DNA of 16,800 nucleotides. Origin: Thermomucor indicae-seudaticae (lineage: Eukaryota; Mucoromycota; Mucoromycetes; Mucorales; Lichtheimiaceae). Location: the NCBI GenBank assembly GCA_000787465.1, contig JSYX01000597.1, positions 1 through 16,800 on the forward strand. The letters run 5' to 3'. Below the pieces are notes generated by a model. It made no database searches. It was not told the DNA's origin and worked only from the letters and a program-made list of their open reading frames with translations. A program made the translations under genes and the position numbers. Of this stretch, positions 9,209 to 16,800 are shown piece after piece (the stretch's first letter is position 1; each line of letters begins with the position of its first letter).

Positions 9209-10176
9209 CCCAACACAACAGGCGCGCGAGAGAGAGAGCGCCCCCTCCGCCCCACCCAATGGGATTCAAAGTCCGAGTGCAATCAAGTACAGTACCGTGC
9301 TGCTTCATGGTCCTGTCGATCGACACTGCTGCCAGTCCCAATTTGCTTCCCGTGTGTGTGTGTCAGCAAGAATCCGTCCGATAGCACGGAACATTTCCTG
9401 CTCGAGGAAATGGGTCTCTTCGACAACATCACTATCGACAAGGTGGAAGGTGCTCTCTCCTAGCGCGCTTCAATCCTCCCTCAGTATCTGGCGTGCCCAG
9501 TGGGCCTTGATTTTTTGACGGTCGAGCCGGAAGCTATTATCATTAACGAGCTCATGATTCAACCTTTTAGAATAGATTCTTCGGGTTCTCATTGTGAATG
9601 AGCGTTGGTATCGCTCTTAGATAACCGTTTTTCTTGGCCTTGAAATGAACCGAGGAGGTGCTTAGCTGGTTCAATGTCAAGCCTATTGGGCACTCGTCGA
9701 TCTGGAACAAGAACGTGCTGTTGCTTCTTATGATGATATGAGTAGCTATCTACTCTTTCAATTTGCGTCCGTATGATTCTCTCACATGCGCTGACTTTTG
9801 ATGTTCAGACCTCTTTGTTGCTCGCGTTTGAGGAAGACAGAACTTGTCAAGAACAATGATCTCAGCAAATGAAAACCCTGCAGAATAAATCTGTGTCTTA
9901 TATTAGGATGACCCTCCTATGGAGTGATGAGATGGAACTTTGGTTGCCTTTGGGCCAGCATGAAAAGTATAACTCCGGCGTGTGTGCCTCTAATACACTT
10001 AGCTATTGCTGCGACACGGTGTTGCAAATGGCGGAAGGCCTGAGACGAAGGTTGCTCATTACAATATTTCGCCTGTCCTTTTTTTTCCCATATAGCTGGA
10101 TTTTCCCATAAGAAAACCTACATCCATTGGGTCCGCGCGATCCATGCAAGGTATATATATATTATTCATTTGATGA
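9209..10176. other. intergenic region with broken gene-like frames
   Basis: Between the borealin start and the dipeptidase stop no intact gene can be built. On the + strand a frame from 9362 to 9601 reads as plausible protein for 33 codons, meets TAG at 9461, then reads on for 45 more codons to TGA. Farther on, 9681-9773 is another plausible + frame, followed by an intron-like GTATGA...TTCAG segment (9771-9808). The minus strand is also open with one TGA (ATG at 9592, TGA at 9470). I recognise no family and cannot decide the strand. The first 60 bp (9209-9270), GA- and CCCC-rich, should carry the borealin promoter or leader. Confidence 0.4.
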
Positions 10177-11968
10177 TTATGCCTTTGCTTCAGCAACTTC
10201 ATACAGATAAGCACCAAGAAGCTTGGTACCCGAAACATAGTTGAACCGATCCAGCTTTTCGTTAATCGAGTGGGCACCCTGCGTCCAATAATAATAACCA
10301 AGGTTCAGCCAAACTTTTGTCATCTTGCCTGCCCCCACCTTTAAGCTTAGTCTATACTCACGTCATCACCGCGGCCCATAGGGAGCAACAGCACGTTCTT
10401 GTTCAGCGCGTCCTGGAAGGTCAAGGTGACCGGGATCGAACCGCCTTCACGTGTCAGATCAGGCTTGACATTGAACACGCGCTCCACTGCCTTGGCAGCA
10501 GCGACTTACACAGGGGGCCACGATATGAGCTCCAAGAAAAAGAAAAGCGTCCTTCTTTCTTTCTACAATTGACTTACCATAGCTCCAGTGGTCGGGGCTG
10601 GCAAGCCAGTGGTTACCGGCATGCGAGCACTCGATCTTGATCGCGTTCTTGCTTCCGAGCTTCTCAAACTCGTCCGTGACATACTTCTTGACGAGCTGGG
10701 TGACGTGCTCGGGGTCCATGTCGGGCACGGTCCGGATCGAGAACTTGCCAATGACCTTGGCCGGGATGACGGTCTTGTCGCCCGGGCTGTAGAACGCGCC
10801 CTCGACGCCGTGCAGCGACAGCGACGGGTACCGCCAGCGGTGCTGCAGGACCTCGCGCACGCTGTCGTGGATGTTGATCGTGTTGCCCACTGCGTCGTGC
10901 AGTTCTTGCATTTCAAACGCAATGTCCTTGTACGTCTCTTCCTCCTTGTCTTTATATATATGTTTATACAGAATGTGAGCTCTCATATCTATCTCTTTCT
11001 TTCTTTCCACTCAAATCCAATCAATGACAAACCTGTCAGGGGACGCACTTGGTCATAGATGCCGGGAATCAGGATTCGGCCGTTCGGCGCAACCAACTTG
11101 CTCATGATCGCAAACAGGTCGGTCATGGGCTCATGCACCGTGCCACCAAACACGCCCGAGTGCAAATCGCGCGCGGGCCCGCTGATCTCGAGATGGAAAT
11201 ACGACACGCCGCGAAGACCGTACGTCAGGCACGGCTTGGTCGTGCCGAGCCAGTAGTTGTCCGAGATACACACCGCATCCACGTCCGCAAAGTAGCGCTT
11301 GGCTTCCTCGTAGATGATGGTGTCCAGGCCTTCGGAGCCGGACTCCTCCATCCCCTCCAGGCAGAACTTGAGGTTCACCGGCAGCGGCAGGCCGAGCTTC
11401 TGGTGAGCCTCGACCACATTCAGCCAGCCCATCACGGGGCCCTTGTCGTCGGTGCTGCCCCGGCCGATCAGTCGGTGCTTGTCGTCCTCGACCAGCTCAA
11501 ACGGGTTCGTGTCCCAGCCGTCTTGTTTCAGGGCCTGTGTATACCATCGTAATGAGGTTGGTTTTCGCACACAATCCTATCTCTCACAGATATAGACGTA
11601 CAGGTTGGACGTCATAGTGGCCGTACACCAAGATCGTCTTTTTCGACGGGTCGGTCCCGACCGTGGCCAGCACGACGGGCGGAAGCGGGAGCTTCGTGGT
11701 GCCTTCGAAAAGCTGTTCGCCCGGGTCGCGCGTCTCGACGTTGACCGCTCCCAGTGCCTTGAGCTCCTGTACAAGAAACTCGGCCATACGGAACACGTCC
11801 TTGCGATGGTTTGGATTGCCGCTCACGCTTTTTGTCGACTTTTTCAGTCTCTCTTTCTCTCTGTCTTTATCATTAGTTATGTTACCTTGGAATGGCCACG
11901 GCCTTGCGCAAACGCTCCACGAAATCGTCTTGGTGCTCGTCCACGTACTTGAAAAACTGGTCAGCCAT
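10177..11968 (-). CDS. DUG1: M20A metallodipeptidase, Dug1/CNDP2 type
   Basis: Minus-strand exons 11968-11886, 11827-11602, 11534-11033, 10949-10578, 10504-10362, 10278-10177 give 475 residues, the length of mammalian CNDP2. The family is a cytosolic di-metal dipeptidase; yeast Dug1 cleaves Cys-Gly in glutathione breakdown. Metal and catalytic residues are all in place: H98 in GHYDVQP, D132 in [10 protein letters not shown]166/E167 in [12 protein letters not shown]195 in ISDNYWLG, and H445 in GAHSINEK at the start of the last exon. D132, E166/E167, D195 and H445 fall at the same numbers as I recall for mouse CN2. The lid-domain motif [13 protein letters not shown] is also present. There is no signal peptide. 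Three of five introns end in AAG. Third positions are GC-rich. It diverges from RPP14. Confidence 0.95.
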
Positions 11969-12079
11969 GAATGAATAATATTTGTTCGATAAAAAGGAAG
12001 AGATAAAACGGGAATGCCCCGTGCGAAATTTTTCCGCTTTTTCAGTCACCGCATGAAGCAACTTTTTCCCGATTGAACA
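11969..12079. promoter_or_regulatory. 111-bp divergent promoter between DUG1 and RPP14
   Basis: Only 111 bp lie between the two start codons, so both transcripts must start within or very near it. It is A/T-rich on the DUG1 side and holds a small inverted repeat ACGGG-N5-CCCGT at 12008-12022. Read as CGG-N7-CCG (12009-12021), this has the shape of a zinc-cluster (Zn2Cys6) activator site; that reading is speculative. No clear TATA box is visible. Confidence 0.6.
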
Positions 12080-12612
12080 ATGTCTGTTGAAAAGATTCTG
12101 CGGGTCGAGCGCAGGCCATTAAAGGAATGGGAATACCTCAAATTGAAAATGCAAGTTCGTATTCTCTCGCTTTCAACGCGGCTGCATTGAATAAAACTCA
12201 CATGGTTGGTTTTTTTTAAAAAAAAGCTGGTGCGAGGAGGAAGATGCAAACCCGCCCATGACTGAACTCACATTCCGCATGACGATCCAGCAAGCCCTCC
12301 AGGCAACCTTTGGCCTCGCGGGTGCGGCCATTGTCATTGATGTCCTGGACTGGAACGAGGCTGAACGCGTAGGGTACATCAAAGTGCCTCAAAGGTAAAT
12401 TAAATTAAACTATTAGATAAGAGACGAGACTGAGATCAAAGCAGTAACTTATATATATCACCACATGGGTTATTTACAGAGATCTAGTCACTGTCAGGAA
12501 CGCATTCATGTTTCATCGTATATTCGTGGGAGGATACTCTTGTACGATTGACGTGCTGGGCTCGTCGGCTAGCTTGATCAGCTTGGCGGATGACAGTCGC
12601 GTCATGGTATAG
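12080..12612 (+). CDS. RPP14: ribonuclease P/MRP protein subunit, Rpp14 family
   Basis: Exons 12080-12150, 12227-12394, 12480-12612 encode 123 residues; human RPP14 is 124. Rpp14/Pop5-type subunits bind the RNA of nuclear RNase P and RNase MRP, which trim tRNA 5' leaders and pre-rRNA. Family features: an N-terminal WEYLKLKI beta strand, the helix MTIQQALQATFGLAGAA, a strand-turn DVLDWNEAERVGYIKVPQRD, the helix VRNAFMFHR, and a C-terminal YSCTIDVLGSSASL strand. Intron 1 works only with a GC donor (AAAT/GCAAGT); the GT four bases later leads into a stop codon. Assignment to Rpp14 rather than Pop5 rests on length and on the central DVLDW...GYIKV block, and is moderately sure. The last 11 nt overlap the 3' end of the opposite-strand Slm1-like gene. 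Confidence 0.82.
12151..12226 (+). other. GC-AG intron (RPP14 intron 1)
   Basis: The 5' site AAAT/GCAAGT and the 3' site TTTAAAAAAAAG/CT join exon 1 (phase 2) to exon 2 as L-K-I-W-C-E-E. With the GT at 12155 instead, exon 2 is entered in a frame that reaches TGA after about 12 codons. The same GCAAGT hexamer is used in both GC-AG introns of the ataxin-10 gene. Confidence 0.8.
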
Positions 12613-14503
12613 ATTCTTCTTCTTCTTCTACGGCTGGAGGCCAGCGCACGCCCGTCAATAGGATAGGCCTCTCCTCTTCTTCTTTCGGTGCTTCTTCTTC
12701 TTGTTCTTGTACAAATACGACGCCACATCCACCCAAAAGTGATACAGGCTCCTCCTCTTTTTTCTCCTCCTGCTGCTGCGGTGGTTCCTCTTCTGCTGGC
12801 TGTTCTGCTATGGGTTCTGTTTGCTCAGGTTCTTCGGTGTGACAGACGGCCTTTGGGTTGGATGGCTGTAAATTCAATGGGGCCTGGTAACTGACGCAGG
12901 GCCGGTACCGATTCGACAGCTCGGTCAAGTGCTCAAGCCACGTCTGCATGTCCGTGGCCGATTTGGCGCGAAACGTGATTGTTTTCCTGGGTCCTTTCCT
13001 GGGTTCGCTTGAATAGGAAGAGGAGGTCGATGAAAAGAAGGACAAGGAAGAAGAGGGCGTGGTGGTGGTGGTTGTTGTTGTGCTGTACGAGGGGCAATGA
13101 TGATGGTGCGGCTCAAGTTGAAAGACGAGGTTGTGATGGAGGAGGTTGGTCGAGAGCGTGGATACATTGTAATGAGGTACAAAGAGGGTCAGGTCCGGTT
13201 TATGCGGGTAGTTTTTGGTGCTTTTATACTCGTGAAGGAAGCCAGCTATTATTAAGTGTTAGCTCTGTCTATGGACTAGACATGAAACAAGTTGAATGAA
13301 TGAATGAATTAATTTACCTGGGGTCAAGACATACATATGCTCGTGCCATCGATGCAGTACAGACGAGTTCCGCTCCATTCTCGAGGCAAAGAGGGGCTGG
13401 AGTAGTGGGTGATCGTGGTTTGGATAATACAGACGGTCCGGGTGGCGAAAGGGCGCGTCTTCAGGTATGAGATGGTGCTTGAAGCGGTCGACAAAGTCGA
13501 GCCAATCGCCGTCTGGCTTGACGCTCTCGATCATGTCCTGCAAACGCATCGTCGCCGCTGCTGCTGCTGATGACGACGACTGCTGTTGCTGTTCTTCCAA
13601 AACGAGCTTGCAAATAGCATGGCTGATCTTCTTGAGCTCCTGGATCAGCTGCTGCTCGAAAACCAAGACTTCCTGTTGCAGCCGGAACACCGTCTCGTGC
13701 ATCTTGTTTGTCTGATGGTAGACCTTGATCATTTGCTGCGCCACGGCGGCATTGACCAGCCAAGGGTCGCGGTGGCGTTTTTTATTACTGAGGGTGCCGC
13801 CGCCGATGGCTGGCTGATGATGCTCAAAGTAGGCCAACTGGTCATTCAACCGATCCACACCCTTTTTGGCTTCCTGCCGCAGCTTGGCCAATTTCGAGAG
13901 TTTCAGCCGATCGTCGTTCTGGATCGACCGGATCATGCGCTTGAGCTCCCGCTTCATGACGCGCAGGTTCGGCAGCACGCCTGTCTTTAGATACTCGGCC
14001 AGTGCGGCGTGGTCACGCGCTCGGGCGTCCTGGTAGTCCTGCCATGCTTCGCAAATGCTCCGGATACCGCTCGTGAATGCAAAATGGGTCTGCAAAAGGG
14101 GGTCTTGGTCACCGCCGCCACCACCACCAAAGATACGCTCTGCGTTGGCTTTTTGATAGGTCTTTGCGACATGATGCTCGGCGGCGGCCATGGCTGTGAA
14201 ATGCGCATGGATGCATCGCGATAGACAGTACCATGCCTCGAGGCGCTCCGTGAGCACTTGGATCGGCCGGATCGCAGGTTGTGTCTCGTTAAATAAGCCG
14301 TCGTCCTCCTCACCACCATCGCCACAGTCAAACACGGGCGGTTCAGCAGATTCTTTGCTACTTTTTAAAGATGCGCCATCGTGGGGCAAGTAGAACGTCG
14401 ACGGAGAAGGGATGACTCGTTTCAGCGAAGACGACTCTGGCTTGGGCGATACCGCGTTATTGCATTTGATGAACCAATGTCTCTTGTTGTTGTACTCTAG
14501 CAT
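12602..14503 (-). CDS. SLM1: Slm1/Slm2-like protein: BAR-like helical domain plus PH domain
   Basis: Minus-strand exons 14503-13318 and 13245-12602 encode 609 residues. An N-terminal unstructured part (1-90) is followed by a long helical F-BAR/BAR-like region (about 90-340) with coiled-coil segments (ELKRMIRSIQNDDRLKLSKL; LQQEVLVFEQQLIQELKKIS) and a GWLDFVDRF-like linker segment. A PH domain follows (about 375-508): HRWHEHMYVLTPAGFLHEYK at the start and TFRAKSATDMQTWLEHLTEL with its invariant W (498) at the end. Slm proteins bind PI(4,5)P2 at the plasma membrane and serve TORC2 signalling and eisosomes; that role is inferred. The PH core carries an insertion of H, T and S runs (about 442-475). 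The tail (511-609) is Glu-rich. The start is the first ATG after an upstream in-frame stop. The intron splits the PH domain. Confidence 0.85.
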
Positions 14504-15088
14504 TTCTTTCGTTTGATTCAATAATAAACGTGTTGAACAAGTGTTCTTCTTCTTATTCGCTTCGTCTAATACATATTAAGAGATAGGCTCGTCCAGTTCA
14601 AAATCAACATCCTTTAAGTAAAAATGTAGTTGGCGCCATATTAATCTTGCGTTTTCGGCAATTTATATCGTCTGTCTGAAGATCCGAGACTTGCAGCTTG
14701 AACCAGTCATTAGGATTTGGGCGTATTGGCAAAAAAGCAGTAACCATTGAATTGACGAATACAAGTATCTACCATCCTTTACGTAGCCTTTATTTATTTA
14801 TCCTGGAATACAGTATCCGATCCGTGACGAAAAAGGAAGTTGTAATCATAGAAATACGAGACGGTCAAGCGTGCAAGATGTTGGTACCCTATGCCTTTGG
14901 AAAGATCCACTACTACATAGTAGCAGTATTCTCTAAAGCGAACCTGACTGGCTTTATTTTTTTTCACACGGTCCTGCAAGGCGTTCTAAGTGGGTGGCTG
15001 AGTTGGAAAACAAAATGAACAAAAACAACAAAAAGCGCCCGATGGATTGGGGGGGTGGGCAGCTCTCTTTCCTTTCTGTAAGCAAAAC
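14504..15088. promoter_or_regulatory. divergent intergenic region between SLM1-like and SR-protein genes
   Basis: A 585-bp spacer that should hold both promoters. It is A/T-rich for about 500 bp; the SR-gene side ends with a G-run (15050-15056) and a CT-rich leader (15062-15078) just before the ATG. A frame of about 100 codons (14698-15018) has no ATG start and no recognised domain, and is not considered a gene. No convincing TATA box was found. Confidence 0.45.
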
Positions 15089-16487
15089 ATGACGACTCGG
15101 GTTTACATTGGCCGCTTGGCGCGTGATGCTCGCGAGCGGGATCTGGAACGCCTGTTCAAGAATTATGGCGAGATTCGTGAAATCAACCTCAAGAGTGGCT
15201 ATGGGTTTGTTGAATTCAGGGACCCCAGAGATGCAGACGATGTCGTCTATGATTTCAACGGCAAGGAATTCATGGGTGAAAAGTAATTAATTCTATTCCC
15301 CTCTCTCTTGTTTTTCGTTTACTTATTTCGTTTTAAAGAATCATTGTGGAACTAGCCCGTGGTACGCGCCGTGGTCGTGATAACCATCGCCGGCGTGATG
15401 AGCGGTGAGTTGGTTTAAACTGGGTGTGTGTAAAAAAAAGCAAGCTGACTGACTGACCTCCTCTTTTTTAGGCGGTCACATTACCGATTGATTGTCGAAA
15501 ATATCCCTTCGGGAACCAGCTGGCAGGTACGACCTCTTCTCTATCTCTCTCTATGGTGTGCCGCTATATTCCCGCCCCGTATGGTGATGGAGGAGAAAAA
15601 AAAATAATTGGATTGGTTCTTCCTTGGGCGCGGCCTCTCTCTGTCTCTGACTCCGTTGTGTGTGAACATGCCTGTCTAAATTCTTCCGCCTTCCTTCCCC
15701 CCTTCCTTCTTCTTTTGTGTGGCTCGGTTCCTGGCTGGCCTCTTCCCCACCATTAGGATCTGAAAGACTTGATGCGCAAGGCTGGTGAAGTCACTTTTGC
15801 GGATATCATCAAGAGTCGCCCTGGTGAAGGGTAAGTCTTTTTTTTCAAAAGAAAAAGGAAATGCTTCAAACCACTCATCGTCCATGATAAAAAAGCATTG
15901 TAGAATTTGCCCATCGCTCGGATATGGAGTATGCTTTGCGAAAGCTGAATGATAGCGAATTGAACGGTCAACGTGTGACGCTTTACGAGGTGAGAGAGGT
16001 TCCCATTGGCTGCCAATGAATATGAATAATAATAGTAACTCGTCGTGTTTGCATACAGGACAAGGGCGATCGCCGTTCTTCGCGCCGCCGTTCGCGTAGC
16101 CGTTCAGACTCGCGCTCGCGTTCGCGCCATCGGTCGTCGCGCCGCCGTTCGTCGCGGTCTGTGTCTCGGTCCCGGTCCCCGCGTAGACATCGCCGCAGCA
16201 GCCGTAGCCGCAGCCGCAGGGATGAAAACGATTCTGCCAGAGACCGGACGCCTGAGCGTCGTGAACGTGAACGTGAACGTGAGCGTGAACGCAGTCGTTC
16301 TCCTCCTCCTCCCCGCAGTAGCCGCAGCCGTAGCCGTAGCCGTAGCCGTTCGCGGTCTCGCTCTCGCTCTCGCTCGCCGGCACCTGCTGCTGCCAGGTAA
16401 GGTTCACTAAACCCAAACTCTCTTTTGTTTAAAGTTCACTGACTCACACACACCCGATTCGTATGTAGCCCCGCTGACAGGGATTAA
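15089..16487 (+). CDS. SR-family splicing factor, two RRMs plus RS domain (Srp2/SRSF4-6-like)
   Basis: Exons 15089-15282, 15339-15404, 15472-15526, 15757-15830, 15896-15989, 16059-16396, 16469-16487 give 279 residues. RRM1 (about 3-72) has RNP2 VYIGRL and RNP1 SGYGFVEF. A basic hinge rich in RRGRDNHRRRD follows. The second domain (about 90-160) is the pseudo-RRM of SR proteins, marked by the SWQDLKDLM motif. The RS domain (162-272) has many RS dipeptides, an RE-repeat block and proline-rich SP sites, which in the family are phosphorylated by SRPK/CLK kinases. Such proteins bind exonic enhancers and recruit U1 snRNP and U2AF. Intron 3 is 230 nt, three times the local norm. The last coding exon is only 19 nt (SPADRD); retaining intron 6 would end the protein at the TAA inside the donor. 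Confidence 0.93.
15527..15756 (+). other. unusually long intron 3 of the SR-protein gene
   Basis: 230 nt against 53-85 nt for the other 30 introns. It is strongly pyrimidine-rich (CTCT and CCTTCC runs) with a short purine-rich island containing an A9 run near 15590-15606. It interrupts the SWQDLKD motif, between Q and D. Candidate internal splice signals exist, but no internal exon can be proven from sequence alone. Confidence 0.8.
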
Positions 16488-16800
16488 TTATGCATTTCAT
16501 TGTACGGGCGACCCCCTCCCCTTTTGGATGTTGCTGTATTGCCCTATGATTACAAGAAGATGGTGATTGATCAAAGCAAAAGAAAATATGACATCATTTT
16601 CTGTTTTTGGGTTGCGGGTGCACCTCCGTGGAAAAAAGAAAAAACTCAGTCAGTATACTTTATATACTATACTGTTTATTGATTGAACATTTGCGTCAGT
16701 CGAAATACATTTTACATCAACTGCAAGCCGAATTTGCGCTAACATACGATTAAACATTACGCATATGAGAAACATGTTTTACGCTGCCATATGGTAAGGA
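16488..16800. other. 3' flank of the SR-protein gene
   Basis: A/T-rich DNA with no supported gene. It should contain the 3' UTR and polyadenylation site of the SR gene. A near-palindromic AGTATACTTTATATACTATACT stretch (about 16650-16673) stands out. At the extreme right edge an ATG (16774) is followed by a consensus donor (ATG/GTAAGG), which could open another gene but cannot be judged. Confidence 0.4.

Noticed and set aside
14698..15018. A 106-codon + frame in the SLM1-SR spacer with hydrophobic stretches.
   Set aside because: It begins with TTG rather than ATG, lies where two promoters are expected, and matches no family I know.
15676..16416. A 246-codon open frame antisense to the SR-protein gene, rich in GY, GC and HV repeats.
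   Set aside because: It is the mirror of the CGT/AGC/TCG codon repeats that encode the RS domain, runs across several introns, and has no sensible domain.
15001..16800. Search for CRISPR arrays, bacterial operons, ribosome-binding sites, phage or toxin-antitoxin features in the whole window.
   Set aside because: The DNA is clearly eukaryotic with spliced genes; no regular spaced repeats or bacterial signals were seen.

Overview
The window is nuclear DNA of a fungus. Seven protein genes are cut by 31 very short spliceosomal introns (30 of 53-85 nt and one of 230 nt), packed tightly on both strands, and accompanied by a tRNA gene. The gene set (ataxin-10/Ctr86, long-chain acyl-CoA synthetase, borealin, Dug1/CNDP2 dipeptidase, Rpp14, a Slm1-like BAR-PH protein, an SR splicing factor) and the intron-rich, compact layout suggest an early-diverging filamentous fungus, perhaps Mucoromycota. 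That placement is inference. The exon coordinates below were built by hand from splice signals, reading-frame phase and family alignment recalled from memory.

Layout: 1-257 holds short repeats. 258-332 is tRNA-Lys(CTT). 333-3366 is gene-poor, with only weak candidate reading frames. 3367-5479 (+) is an 11-exon ataxin-10 gene. 5811-8137 (+) is a 6-exon long-chain acyl-CoA synthetase. 8147-9208 (-) is a 3-exon borealin. 9209-10176 has no intact gene but carries gene-like broken frames. 10177-11968 (-) is a 6-exon M20 Cys-Gly dipeptidase. 12080-12612 (+) is a 3-exon Rpp14. 12602-14503 (-) is a 2-exon Slm1-like protein. 14504-15088 is a divergent intergenic region. 15089-16487 (+) is a 7-exon SR protein. 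16488-16800 is 3' flank.

The genes are mostly unrelated housekeeping functions (cytokinesis/ciliary-type scaffold, lipid activation, chromosome segregation, glutathione breakdown, RNase P, TORC2 signalling, splicing), so no dedicated multi-gene system is evident. The points worth a second look are structural: three introns that work in frame only with GC 5' splice sites, heavy use of AAG 3' splice sites, a convergent pair whose coding regions overlap by 11 nt, a convergent pair whose stop codons are 9 nt apart, a 111-bp divergent promoter, and a uniquely long intron in the SR gene.
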